This document shows positions 29,695 through 39,916 of a stretch of 64,000 bases of DNA, one piece after another (the first letter of the stretch is position 1; each line of letters starts with the position of its first letter). The stretch covers positions 434,001-498,000 of the forward strand of contig NC_018331.1 in the NCBI RefSeq assembly GCF_000234665.1. The letters run 5' to 3'. The position numbers and the translations under genes are program-made. Source of the stretch: Leishmania mexicana MHOM/GT/2001/U1103 (taxonomy: Eukaryota; Euglenozoa; Kinetoplastea; Trypanosomatida; Trypanosomatidae). A model generated the notes under the pieces. It was given only the letters and a program-made list of their open reading frames with translations, did no database searches and was not told where the DNA came from.

Positions 29695-30184
29695 TAAAAC
29701 GGCAAGGAGGAAGAAAGCCAAAAAAACGATGTTGGACGCGGTACAAAAAAAAAAGAAAACAGAAAAACACGCGGCCGCCGCACGCGCACACACCAAAACA
29801 CGGAGGGGAGAGGGGGAGGGTGGGGGAGCTGCACAGGTACGTGTTGTCTCCGTGTGCCGCTCGATGCGCGTACTCGTGTCCGTGCTTAGGATGGAAGGCA
29901 AGGAGGAGAGGTCTCAAGAGACGGAAGCACACAAAGAACAGCACACACAACCACACGCCCGAGACCCGTCTACACATGAGCGGGGGTATCCAAACAGGAA
30001 AAAGGTGAGCGGCACATTTCGAGCATTTTCGCTTTTGAGCGCGCCTTTGTCGTGTGCTCCAGTGCGTTTCCGTTTTCTTTGTTGTGTGCATGTGTGGGTG
30101 TGTCTGTCGCTCCGCCGTCTCTCAGACTGTGACGTCTCACGGACTCTCACGATGTCTTGCTCGCACAGTCGTGGTGCGCGTGCA

Positions 30185-31936
30185 TCACGACGGAAAAAAC
30201 GGCTTGAAGGATGGCGGCGGCGGCAATCCGAGCGCGCTCGGTCGCGCTGCCTCAGCGCCGGTGGTCTGGAAGGTGCCCAGTGAGGGGGCAGAGGGGGGCC
30301 TACCGTAGCCGTTCGCCTCCTCCTTGAGATGTTGAGGCTGCACTGGTGCGGCGGGAGCAGGCGCAAACGCCTGGGCGGTCGCTGTTGTAGTCACTGGTGC
30401 CGGATAGGCGTAAGGGTTGCTTGTCGGTGGCGGAGGCTGCTGCGCATGTACAGCGGCTTTCAGGCCGAAGGATGTCTGGGGAGGGGCTTGGATGCTGACG
30501 CTCGAAACGGCTGTAGTTGAATCCTGAACGCTGTTGCTGACGCTGCCACCGCCGTACGGGTATGCGTCTGGCGCAGCGCTTGCGCATGGTGCAGGAGCAG
30601 GCACGCTTGCGTGCGCAAAGGACAGAGAAGGCACACCTGCGCCGCTGGTGCCCAAGGCAGAGCGGTCGTGCTCCGGCGCCTGCGACTGCAGAGGCGGTAA
30701 CGTGTAGTGCTGCGACAGTACGGGAGCTGGCGGAGATGTGGACATGCCGTTGTGCGCCGGGGACGAATAGACGTGCGGCTGCGAGAGTGGGTGTGACGGC
30801 ATCGCCGAGGCCAGGATAGGCGGTGGTGGAGAGGAGACTGTCGTCCCGGTCTTTGCCAGCTCCGACGCGGCCATGTGCGACGGCGGTTGCGATGACAATG
30901 CGTGCGTGTTAAACGTCGGTGAAGCGGAGGCGGCGGGATACGCACCTCCGGCGATGGGGTAGGTCGGGCCAGATATGGGAGGCATCGCTGGCAAGTATGC
31001 CTGCGTAGGCGGCGGCGGAGGGGCCGCCTGTGAGTGGGCTGGCAGTGGCTGCCTGTATGTTGTAGCCTGCATGGTCGCCGAAGCCGTTGTGCTGGAGATC
31101 GGCGGGGTAGGCGGGTAGTAGGCGCCAGGGTGAGTGCTTATCGCTGTCGACGGAGAAGACACTCCGGGAGCGGTTGATTGGGCGTGTTGCGGAGGGGCGC
31201 CGCCGTAGACGCCGTAGGGCTGCGCCTGCTGCGGCGGTGCCGCTGGGGTTGCTCCCGGGTTACCGAAGTAGTCCGGGATCGCGTAGTGTGGACATTGGCT
31301 GCCGCGACCACCACCGGCTCCCCCGAGAAGTGGTGGCGGCCCTCCAGCAATGGCGGTCGGCGGTGGCGGCGCCACCTTTTTCTGTCCCAGCCGCTCCCGC
31401 TCCGCCTCCTCGAGTTTTTCGTAGTACTCCCGCTGCACACTCTCCGGGGCATCACGCGACACAGTCCAGCGGCCAAGCTGTGCGTCGTAGTAGTACCAGT
31501 TTCGAGTCACTGGAAGACCGTTTTCGTCTAGCTCGGGGTTGTCACCCGCCGCGGTGTTGCCGCCAAAGTCGCCTTGCGCCCCCGCCGGTCCAAAGCCGAA
31601 TGGGTCTTTGCTCCCCCGACGGCGCATGTTGGTGTTCCAGTACTGCGTCGCCTTGTCACTAGCCTGCCTCCACACCTGGCCCAGCTTTGACTCCCATCCG
31701 TTGGCCAGACCGGAAAATGTGCCGGCGGCGCTGCCAATCCCATGGCCGCTCTGGCTAGGCTCAGGGTTGCCGTTTACGGTCGCAACAGGGTCTGTGCTGT
31801 AGCTGCGGTTCTGCGTCGTGGAGAAGCCGGCCAGCTCACCGCTGCCAAGGGTGCCACCTCCATCGTCGCCGGAGCTACGGCCGCCAATGTCGAGACCGAG
31901 CTTCGATTGAAGCCAACACACCGCACGAATGGACAT
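30185..31936 (-). CDS. Pro/Ala/Ser-rich protein with a possible Sec16-type C-terminal motif
   Basis: 583 residues from the ATG at 31934-31936 (MSIRAVCWLQSKLGLDIGG); the frame is open upstream only with a GTG. Residues 1-140 are Gly/Ser-rich with a possible amphipathic start. At about 140-190: LPVTRNWYYYDAQLGRWTVS, a charged helix EYYEKLEEAERERLGQ, and KKVAPPPP. A short aromatic/Asp/Trp segment followed by a charged stretch and PPPP resembles the conserved motif near the C-terminus of Sec16, the ER-exit-site scaffold. The remaining 390 residues are low-complexity (Pro, Ala, Ser, Gln, His, Tyr). The resemblance is short and the central Sec16 domain is absent, so this may be an unrelated disordered protein. 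Confidence 0.75.
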   Translation of the reverse strand: MSIRAVCWLQSKLGLDIGGRSSGDDGGGTLGSGELAGFSTTQNRSYSTDPVATVNGNPEPSQSGHGIGSAAGTFSGLANGWESKLGQVWRQASDKATQYWNTNMRRRGSKDPFGFGPAGAQGDFGGNTAAGDNPELDENGLPVTRNWYYYDAQLGRWTVSRDAPESVQREYYEKLEEAERERLGQKKVAPPPPTAIAGGPPPLLGGAGGGRGSQCPHYAIPDYFGNPGATPAAPPQQAQPYGVYGGAPPQHAQSTAPGVSSPSTAISTHPGAYYPPTPPISSTTASATMQATTYRQPLPAHSQAAPPPPPTQAYLPAMPPISGPTYPIAGGAYPAASASPTFNTHALSSQPPSHMAASELAKTGTTVSSPPPPILASAMPSHPLSQPHVYSSPAHNGMSTSPPAPVLSQHYTLPPLQSQAPEHDRSALGTSGAGVPSLSFAHASVPAPAPCASAAPDAYPYGGGSVSNSVQDSTTAVSSVSIQAPPQTSFGLKAAVHAQQPPPPTSNPYAYPAPVTTTATAQAFAPAPAAPVQPQHLKEEANGYGRPPSAPSLGTFQTTGAEAARPSALGLPPPPSFKPFFPS

Positions 31937-33909
31937 GCTTGTGAGCGAGTTTTGTATGTGCGCGTGTGGAGGGGGGAAAACCACAGATCTGTGCAGTCGG
32001 AGAGCGCGACCGTCACGGCCGTGTCAACGGGACAGGAAACGCTGCAGATTCGCAGAGGGCTCTCTTTCACACGCACGCAGAAGGCGAAGGTCTCTGGAGG
32101 AAGTGAGGGAGAGGAGGACGGATGAGGAGCACAAAATCGAGGATCGCACTGCGAAGAAAAAAAGGTAAGAGATGGAGGAGGAGCTAGCACCGCATATGCC
32201 AACGGTGAGGGGAGCAACGGTGAGGGAGCGAGAGATGGGGCACGCGAGTGGAGAGTCACGCAATGTGTGAGCAAGGGAAAGGGTGTCGAGGAAGGGGGGA
32301 GACAAGGCTCTGACAAACGAATCGATGGAAGAAAAGCAAAGAAAAAAGTCCACGCAAAAATAAAACGCAAACGGGAAAGGGGGCTGGGTGGGTGGAGGCG
32401 TACCGAAACTGTTCAGCTAAGGAGACCTTTACTTGTCAGGTGGCGTCCACCCTCTGCCGTACAACCTGAATTAAAGTCCACTCGACTCCTCCTCGGGCCT
32501 CGTCGCAAGCTCACCACGTGGTGTGCAGCAGCGCTAGACGCGTGAAAAATATGAGTCGACGGAGTGCTCGGAGATGACCGAAAATGATGTATGTAAATAT
32601 ATACGTGCCTCCAAGACGAATAGAAGGGAACAAAGTCCACCGAGCGAGTACACACGGCGCGCACAAAGGTGTCGCCTACCAAGTAAGCAATCGGGAGATT
32701 TCCGGGCAGCGAGGCTGAAAACGGGAAGTGAGGCGCTCGACAGTGAGGTGGGAGAGGGGTGTGTTTGGGACAGAGGAGGTGAGCGGAGTGGCGTACAGAG
32801 TAGCTCAGTGTCTTTGTGGGTATGGCGATCGATACCGGGAGCCCTTTAGCCTGAAGGAGAGAAAGAAAGAGCTACGCCCGTGCACACACACACAGAGGAG
32901 ATCAGCAGCGGCGCACCAGAGGCAGAAGATAAGCAACACGAGGGGGAGAAAAAAAGGCAGTCAACTGTCTGCAACAGAGAGAGCACACGGAGAAAGTGCT
33001 TCGCGCCACGATGTAGTATGCGTGTGACAGTGTAGTGCGTGTGTGTGTGTGTGTGGAGAGAGAGGGTGGGAGAGGGGGGAAGGGGCAATGCCATTCGTTC
33101 AACTTCTCCTGCTAGTACGGCGGAGCCGATGATGTCCCACATACATGCACCCACAGAGGCATGTGGGCACGCGTGTGTGTGTGTGTGTGCGTGTGCGTAT
33201 GTCAAGTCGTGGAGCGCGACGGTAGAAAGACAAGGGATAAGCGTTAAGGTAGAGGGAGAAGGAGAGAGTGCGGAAATGAAATAGCCCGAGCGAGCCAGGT
33301 CGGGCGTCGTGCAGCACATACAGCACACATACGGTCACGTCATGCGAGGCAAACAAAAGGCGTTGACTTCGTCTTTTGGCGTTTCTTCCTTTGTTGCTTG
33401 TGTGTGCGTGTGCGCCATGTCGTGGAGAGGGAGAGATTGAAGGAGAGCGCCGACGGTTAGCGTCTACAGCAGCGGCGATCCCATCACCACCAACCACGAT
33501 CATTACCTGAACAGCGAAGGGGAGGAGCCGCCGTGCCTCTCGTTGCCCTGGCTTCTCACCGTCGAGGAACGAGCGCTACCGGGAGTGAGCCCAACCAGTA
33601 ATGCCGTGGTCACACCGGATGCTGGATCTGCGCATTCGCTTCTGCGTTTGCGGCTTCTTTTTGTTGTGATGGGAGCGAGAATTAGCAAGAGGGAGAGCAG
33701 ACGGCGGGCATACCCCGCACGCAGTGAGGCATGGAAGTGTCCGTGATGGGCTCGGTCTCGGACACGCAAGATGCCGTACGAAGAAGGATCATCAGGGAAA
33801 GATAGCGATGCAGGCGGGGTCACGGGATTTGGCGCTTATTGGAGAAACAGCCCAAGTGCCCGACTGGCGCCTTTCTCTCTGCCTTCCCCCTTTTTCCCGG
33901 TCTGCAGCC
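31937..33909. other. Non-coding spacer
   Basis: Leader of the Pro-rich gene and 3'UTR of the JmjC gene. TG repeats at 33038-33054 and 33171-33194. A 106-codon minus-strand frame at 33503-33823 has only a GTG start and no recognisable content. Confidence 0.7.
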
Positions 33910-35355
33910 TTAAGGCCTCTTTTCCTCGAGCAGGTGCGCGTACTCTTCAACAACTTGGCCACGCAGTCGGTGCAGCTCATCCACTGCCGCGCTACGCTCG
34001 TCCTCTGCCCCAACGGCCCCATCCGCACCTGAATCGAGCTGCGCCAGGCAGTGGTCCAGGAAGCAGGTCATGCTCGCAAACGACCAGTTCGTCCCGTTGT
34101 GAAGCATCCTGTCTGCAAACCGCCGCCACACCGCCGAGTCGCGTGTGTCGCAGATGAGGGCCAAGTCTTCCACGGAGAGGTGGGACGAAAGCTGCCGTGC
34201 ATCGGCCAAAAACGCCTTCGCCATGCGCTCCAGGTTGAATGCGTTGCACCAGTTGTGATTCAATGAGACTGTCAGCGTCGCCGACAGGTGTACATCCGCC
34301 TCAGCTGACGCAGCTGGCTCGACGGCGTCTTGGCCACGGTCGTCCTCCGCAGCCGCCCCCTCACTGGCGAACAAGGGAAACACCTCGCCGGTGATGTTGT
34401 GCACTTGGTGGTAGAATAGGGCAGGCACAAAGACGAGGTCACCAGGATGCTGCACCACCGCCTCGAGCTCAAAGCCCGCCAGCACACGGATGTCCGGCGG
34501 CGTCGAGAACAGCGGGAGAAGGTGGTCGTGCAAGTACGCGTTGCCCCCCACTGTCGGAAACAACCAGTGCTTGTCACCGCACACGTTGAAGGACCAGGAG
34601 TAGGTGCCAAACACGTCGCAGTGCAGCGGCGTCCAGCTCCCCACGGGGCCCATGTAGCAAAATCGGTAATCACTCTCGCCATTGCCAAACCCCATCTGTG
34701 CGCTGGCGTCTGTATCGTGGGCTGGCGGAGTCTTGCTCAGCACACCATTGTTGGGCACCACGTGGCGACAACAAAAGGAGTCCATCCAGTCCGCACCAAG
34801 GAACCTTGGGACGCGGTAGAGCCCGTCGCCGTGCGTGCCGCTCGCCCGCCACTTGGCATACTCGCACAACCGTGATGATGCAGCCGACGACGTTGTCGCG
34901 GTTTCAGTGGCCGCGGTGCTCTCGAGTGCGGCTTGCAAGTGCCAGTCCTTCAGGTAGTACACGTGCGGCGGCCATGGAGAGCAGGCGGCCGCGCTCGTCG
35001 ATGTGGCCCACGAGTGCACCACCGCTTCAAGAGGTAGCATTTTACAGCAGCCCTCCTCATCCCTCACCGTCGTCGGCGGCTCGTGGCGTCTCTCCTCTCT
35101 CGCCGCTGACATGCTGTCAAACCCTGTCGTCACCTGTGCCGTGGAGGACACGGGGTAGACTGGAGCCAAAGTCTGTGAGCCGAGACAGCGGCATAGCTCT
35201 CGTGGACAGAGGCGGCGCTTGAGAGCTGCGAGGTCAAAGCAGATGTCACCGCTCGCGTCGCGGCACGCATTTCGAATAATCGCGGGGCGGTTCGGCCTGA
35301 GGCATGCGTCGCGAAACACCTCGTAGGTCAGCGTCGTTCCATCCAGCTCCAGCAT
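33910..35355 (-). CDS. JMJD4: JMJD4-like JmjC oxygenase
   Basis: 481 residues from the ATG at 35353-35355. JMJD4 is an Fe(II)/2-oxoglutarate lysyl hydroxylase acting on release factor eRF1 in animals. Seen: RPNRPAIIRN near the start, as in JMJD4/JMJD6 relatives; HVYYLKDWHLQ (131-141); VPRFLGADWMDSF; the core YMGPVGSWTPLHCDVFGTYS with the Fe ligands H245 and D247 (HxD); FNVCGDKHWLFP; and VFVPALFYHQVHNITG with the third ligand H316. SLNHNWCNAFNLERM matches the family INHNW.N..NL block, which separates it from histone demethylases. A variable Ala/Glu-rich insertion sits at about 335-360. All three iron ligands are present, so activity is expected; the substrate here is inferred. Confidence 0.88.
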   Translation of the reverse strand: MLELDGTTLTYEVFRDACLRPNRPAIIRNACRDASGDICFDLAALKRRLCPRELCRCLGSQTLAPVYPVSSTAQVTTGFDSMSAAREERRHEPPTTVRDEEGCCKMLPLEAVVHSWATSTSAAACSPWPPHVYYLKDWHLQAALESTAATETATTSSAASSRLCEYAKWRASGTHGDGLYRVPRFLGADWMDSFCCRHVVPNNGVLSKTPPAHDTDASAQMGFGNGESDYRFCYMGPVGSWTPLHCDVFGTYSWSFNVCGDKHWLFPTVGGNAYLHDHLLPLFSTPPDIRVLAGFELEAVVQHPGDLVFVPALFYHQVHNITGEVFPLFASEGAAAEDDRGQDAVEPAASAEADVHLSATLTVSLNHNWCNAFNLERMAKAFLADARQLSSHLSVEDLALICDTRDSAVWRRFADRMLHNGTNWSFASMTCFLDHCLAQLDSGADGAVGAEDERSAAVDELHRLRGQVVEEYAHLLEEKRP

Positions 35356-36145
35356 CACCGTATGTGCGGCTGAGGAAAGACTAGGAGAACAGTCGCGGCG
35401 CGGATGGAGACAGAGCGCATAAGACGCAGTTGGTGTGTGCTGCGTCTAATATGATAGAGCTGCGGTGGCGCACACACACACACGCTCATGCGCCAATGGT
35501 GTAGCGAGAAGCCCGGTGTGGCTGTGTGGGGGGGGGGAGAAGGGGAACCCGGTCAATGAACGGTTTACGTTCATCTCGACAGTGAAACACAAACAGGAAG
35601 AGCGAGACCGTCAAAAGAGGAAAAGGCGAGTTGTGCAAGACGGCGACACGAGAGATGGTGTGTTCCCTGCATTGCCCCTTCGCGGGAAAGTCTCACGAGC
35701 AATCCCTTCCCCGTCGACGTGCACGCAGTGATGTCGCGAGTACGTACTGTAACACAAAACTGTCGTGGAAGGTGCCGCACACAGGGAGGACCGAGTCTTG
35801 GGGTGGCTTTTAGTGAATGGGGAATCAAAGAACAGAGCTCCTGTTCGCTGCTAGACATAACTATGTACAGGAAAAAGGTCGAGACGATGAGAAAGATGAT
35901 GAGCTATCGATAGTGGTGGCCAGCGCTGGGACACGCAACTTGGAACGACATGTGATGAAGGGAAAGGTCAAACAGAAAAAAGGGGAAGCAGTGAGGCGGC
36001 GCAGCTCACGCTACTCCATGTGTATGTGAATGTGTATGTGTATGTTGGGGGGGGGGCACACACATCGACAAAGGCGTAGGGGACTCGGACAACGCAGAGA
36101 ATGAAAAGAAGGGCAACGAACTCCACCCCTCTTCTTGTCTGGCGC
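35356..36145. other. Non-coding spacer
   Basis: Leader of the JMJD4-like gene and 3'UTR of the FHIP-like gene; G-run at 36047-36055. Nothing else seen. Confidence 0.7.
35370..35392 (-). promoter_or_regulatory. Candidate spliced-leader acceptor for the JMJD4-like gene
   Basis: Minus strand reads TGTTCTCCTAGTCTTTCCTC then AG (plus ct at 35370-35371), 14 nt before the ATG, a compact pyrimidine tract plus AG. Confidence 0.4.
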
Positions 36146-39100
36146 CTACGTTACGGCCGCATCGCCACCGACACAGCCGGACACCTTGAGGAACATCAAG
36201 TTCTGCGACAGGGCTGTGTAGCCAATGACGGCGTCCAAGTAAGCATGCAGGTACTCGGAGTAGAGGCAGACGTGCAGCACGTTGCCGTGTTCTCTAATGG
36301 CCTCACGAAGCGCCTCGGCAGACACCTCAGAGTCGCGTGAGGAGTGGTTTGATGTGACTGGACTCGGGGCTCTCTCCGTGTCGTCGTCGACGAGAAGGTC
36401 CCAGTGCTGCAGCAGCCTGTCGTACAGAAACGGAATGGAGACGGCAAGCGGGCGGGGGGCGGTGTTGGTGCTCGCCGATGGCCCACTGCCACTCATATTC
36501 TTCTTAACCGGGCTGGTCTCCGTGACCTTTCTTTCCAAGTGACCCTGCAGGACGCTGCGCAACCCGCAGAGGGCCGTCACCAGCGGCCCCCGCTTCGAGT
36601 CCAAGAGCGTGTGTAGCACGCGTAGGTCTGGCATGACGGCGATGGACACGACGAGGTCGGTCACAAGGGAGCTGACCGTGTATGGAGACGAGTCCAGGTG
36701 TTGCACCATTTCGCACAGAGCCGTAATGAAAGGCGAGGTCTGCACACCGGCATGAAACCAGCAGTTCACCGGCTCGGCTGCCGCTGTGACGGCCGTGGAA
36801 GAGGAGCCGCACGGCCGTTTCATGGCACTCATCATGCGCTGCCGAGCTCGCAGCGCCGCCACCGGCATGTTCGACTCCACCCGCAGCAGTCGCGACAGCA
36901 CAGCTTCCCCGACGCAATCGGGCTGCAGCCCTACCTTGGGGCTAGTCGCAGCTGCCGAGAGCACATTACTCAGAAAGCAATCGTGAATGTTGAGATGCGG
37001 GGGTGCGATGGCGTTGCCCCACGACTCGGCGCCCTTGCAGCCGCCGGAGTCGGCGGTGTGAAGCGCACACGCCATCTGCTTGCGCCGCACGTCCGATAGC
37101 GATGCGGCATCCATCAAGAACACCTCACGCAGAAACACGTGCGGGACATGCTCAGCGAGGGTCTGCACCAGTAGCAGCGTCGCCTTCGTCGCCGACCACC
37201 GTGTCGTCGTGAAGCCTAGCAAGGTGCTGCTCTCCTTGTCCTCCTCCGATAGGCAGGGGTTGCTGGAGAGATGCGGGAGGATGTAGTAGGTGAAGAACGA
37301 TGTAATCGGATGCTCAGGCAAAGATGCGGCGGCCTTCTCCTCCTGCTGTCCGCGCGTCACCGCAAGGCCGCCCGTGCGCGTCGCGGAAGCTGCGGTGACC
37401 GGATTCTGCACCAACACCTCATAAAACTGTTTGTGAGGCACAATGCGCCCGCTCGCTTTCCGGATCGTCGTTGAGAGCAGCGCCTTGGCAAAGCAGACCT
37501 TCAGCGGCGGCGCGGAGCCTTGTAGATCTGCGAGTATGTTGGACACCACCACACACGCGGCCGAGTACACGTGGCTGTCCGGCGACTGAAGGAGCGGCAG
37601 CAGAGTCTGGCAGACAAACTCCTTCTCGATGAGGGGTAACAGACGCAGCGTGTCCGCGACGGACGGCGCCATCGTTAACAATGTCGCCCAGAAGCGCATC
37701 ACATCACGAAGGTATAGCAGCTGCGTCGCGCCGTCGTCGTTTTCGGGGATCTTGCATAGCGTCAAGAGGGTGGTGCGGGCAGCGTTGAGGGTGCGCGACG
37801 CCACACGCGTCTCCTTGGCAACGAGGTCCTGGATCCACGGATCTGAGCACTTGGCCAGGGACACGACAGCGCTCAAGGCAAAGCGACACGTGTCGCGCCG
37901 GTGCGTCCACTCCTGGGCGCTGCAGTCGTGCGTGAGGTAGAGCAGCAGCGCGTCCAGCAGCACAAACAAGTCGCGCTTTTGTGAGCCATCCTCCACGACA
38001 AAGAAGTTGGCCAGCGCCGGCACCCGCTCCATCTTCTCCGCCAACGTACTGAGAAAAATGACAAATTGCGTGCGGCCAGCGTCTTGCAGGAAAGTGCCGT
38101 CGCGCGGGTCGTCGATCGCCCACCGATATGTCTCCACCGCCGCTGTCGAGGACGGCGAAGCCGACGTCGAGGTCGTCGTGGGGCGGAGGGCGGCGGTGTT
38201 GGCAGGGTCGAGGGCCTTGCTCACCTTGCGCACCATGTCTAGCAGCGGCACAATGAGCGCGGACGGGCGGAGCTGCAGCAGTGACATGGCCTGCTCACCA
38301 GTCGGGTAGGCGGAGCGATCCGTCGGTAAATCGGCCTCCTGGAGTAGACGTACCAGGAAGTCCAGAATGACGGAGCGGACGCCGGGCGGCTCGTCCTGCT
38401 TGGCGTACTGGCAGAGCATGAGAAGGAAAATGTTGCCGATTGGTGGGGGCTCATGGCAGAAGGCAGCGGGGTCCTTCGTCTTGGACACTGCCCCTCTCTC
38501 GTCCGTCGGGGGCGGAGGTATCGGCACGCTGTGAGAATCGGCGAAGAGGAAACGGTAGCACGGCGGCAGTGCCAAGCACGCGCCATCCAGACCGTCCACC
38601 AAGCACGACGACGACAGCGAGGCGGACGGAGAGGTGCCGATGTGCGTGGCAGTGATCATTGTCTCCGCCGTGCCGCGGGCTCCCATGTCTCCAGAGGACT
38701 CCGGTGGCGGCGGCGGCGGCGGCGGCGTGGGGCGGTAGTGCGGCAGCGGTGCACTTTCGGAGCGGGAGGAGCCCCCAAAGATCCAGCTGTGCTGATGCAG
38801 AGCAGGATGGTTAGCCACCAGCATCGCACGATCCGTCAGCAACGCATCCAGTATGACCGAGAGACCCTTCTCCACGGTGCACAGCTCCCTCATCAGACTA
38901 GTCCGCTCATCGTGTGTGTTGGCGCACTGCACCCGATGGAAGTACTCGCACAGTTGCAGCCACTGCTCCTGAATCACTACCACCATGGAGGCCGGCGAGC
39001 GGTGGTCGGCGAGAAGTCTTCTTGTGGAGAGGGGAGCAAGAGGTGTGGTGGCGGCCGCGGCGCTAAAAGCGCCGGTCGTGGCCTCCATGGAGCGCGACGG

Positions 39101-39166
39101 TCCCCTCGAAACATCAGCAACAGCGGCAGCCCCGCGCTGCGCCACCGTGCCTGCTGAACTGCTCAT
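36146..39166 (-). CDS. FHIP-like (FAM160 / RAI16-like) protein
   Basis: 1006 residues from the ATG at 39164-39166. FHIP proteins join FTS and Hook to tether cargo, often early endosomes, to dynein. Seen: a helical N-terminal part (60-115), a Pro run at 148-155, then the most telling segment LCQYAKQDEPPGVRSVILDF (251-270), which follows the family pattern LC....K.D.PPG(M/V)R..V.. F. Further helical blocks resemble the family order: FVIFLSTLAEKMERVPALAN, FVLLDALLLYLTHDCSAQEW, LLPLLQSPDSHVYSAACVVV and FITALCEMVQHLDSSPYTVS. Insertions rich in Ser/Thr/Ala separate them. The assignment rests on one good motif plus overall helical layout, so it is probable rather than certain. A profile search would settle it. 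Confidence 0.7.
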   Translation of the reverse strand: MSSSAGTVAQRGAAAVADVSRGPSRSMEATTGAFSAAAATTPLAPLSTRRLLADHRSPASMVVVIQEQWLQLCEYFHRVQCANTHDERTSLMRELCTVEKGLSVILDALLTDRAMLVANHPALHQHSWIFGGSSRSESAPLPHYRPTPPPPPPPPESSGDMGARGTAETMITATHIGTSPSASLSSSCLVDGLDGACLALPPCYRFLFADSHSVPIPPPPTDERGAVSKTKDPAAFCHEPPPIGNIFLLMLCQYAKQDEPPGVRSVILDFLVRLLQEADLPTDRSAYPTGEQAMSLLQLRPSALIVPLLDMVRKVSKALDPANTAALRPTTTSTSASPSSTAAVETYRWAIDDPRDGTFLQDAGRTQFVIFLSTLAEKMERVPALANFFVVEDGSQKRDLFVLLDALLLYLTHDCSAQEWTHRRDTCRFALSAVVSLAKCSDPWIQDLVAKETRVASRTLNAARTTLLTLCKIPENDDGATQLLYLRDVMRFWATLLTMAPSVADTLRLLPLIEKEFVCQTLLPLLQSPDSHVYSAACVVVSNILADLQGSAPPLKVCFAKALLSTTIRKASGRIVPHKQFYEVLVQNPVTAASATRTGGLAVTRGQQEEKAAASLPEHPITSFFTYYILPHLSSNPCLSEEDKESSTLLGFTTTRWSATKATLLLVQTLAEHVPHVFLREVFLMDAASLSDVRRKQMACALHTADSGGCKGAESWGNAIAPPHLNIHDCFLSNVLSAAATSPKVGLQPDCVGEAVLSRLLRVESNMPVAALRARQRMMSAMKRPCGSSSTAVTAAAEPVNCWFHAGVQTSPFITALCEMVQHLDSSPYTVSSLVTDLVVSIAVMPDLRVLHTLLDSKRGPLVTALCGLRSVLQGHLERKVTETSPVKKNMSGSGPSASTNTAPRPLAVSIPFLYDRLLQHWDLLVDDDTERAPSPVTSNHSSRDSEVSAEALREAIREHGNVLHVCLYSEYLHAYLDAVIGYTALSQNLMFLKVSGCVGGDAAVT

Positions 39167-39916
39167 ACACGAGAGCGGGAGCCACTCAATGAAGATGTAG
39201 TCGTGTGGCTTGCCTCTGTGTCTGTGCGTGTGTGCTGGGCGCTAGGAAATCTTTGGAGAGAGGTGCGCAGTCGGTCCCGAGAAGCAAAGCAAAAGAAAGG
39301 TGGGGTGAAGGAAAGAGGCGTACAGTCGGGCAAGCAACAATAGCGCTGACACGCGACAGCTTTGACCGCAGACCTGTGCGTGGGCCACGCGTGCTCTGCT
39401 AAGTGGGGTGGCAAGAGAACAAGAGGGAGAGTCGCGGGAGTGTGGCACATCACACATGCGACGCCACAGAAACGGCAACTGCTATTGAAGCCTTGATCTC
39501 TCGTTGCCACGAGCGCGAGTACTCCTACTCCTCCGCCGTCCCCCTCCCCAAGCGCCGCGCCAGTGTATGTGAGCCCTCTATGTCGGCATTGTATATTGTG
39601 TTGTCGTTTCGTTAAACTTCTTGGTTTTCCTGTTAGTCTTTTACGTGGAGCTCAGCAGGGTAGCCCGCCTACAAGCTTTTCGTTCCGCTTGGTGTGGGTC
39701 ACCACCTTCGCCCACGACGCACAACCACTCACACACAACATGTGCAGCGAGGAGGAGGGGAGCACCAGGCACGGCCCTCCGTCACCGCCCCCGCACAACC
39801 GCAGGCCCACACGCACACGAAAAGGCATACCTGCACATTTATCTGAGCTTCGTGCTGTTGTCTTCGCGTGGGTGCGGTGTGGACCGGACTGGGGGAGGGG
39901 GGATGGGGGCGGCCGT
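39167..39916. other. Non-coding spacer
   Basis: Leader of the FHIP-like gene and 3'UTR of the EIF1AD-like gene. No gene seen. Confidence 0.7.

Larger units (their letters stand above)
27238..30184. other. Non-coding spacer with one retroposon copy
   Basis: Leader of IFT88 and a long 3'UTR of the Pro-rich gene, including the family B SIDER copy at 29260-29694. No gene supported. Confidence 0.7.

Noticed and set aside
30185..30283. Plus-strand frame overlapping the end of the Pro-rich gene
   Set aside because: Low-complexity Arg/Ser sequence, antisense to a gene with clear codon bias.
33503..33823. 106-codon minus-strand frame
   Set aside because: Only a GTG start, no domain, and sits where the JMJD4-like 3'UTR is expected.
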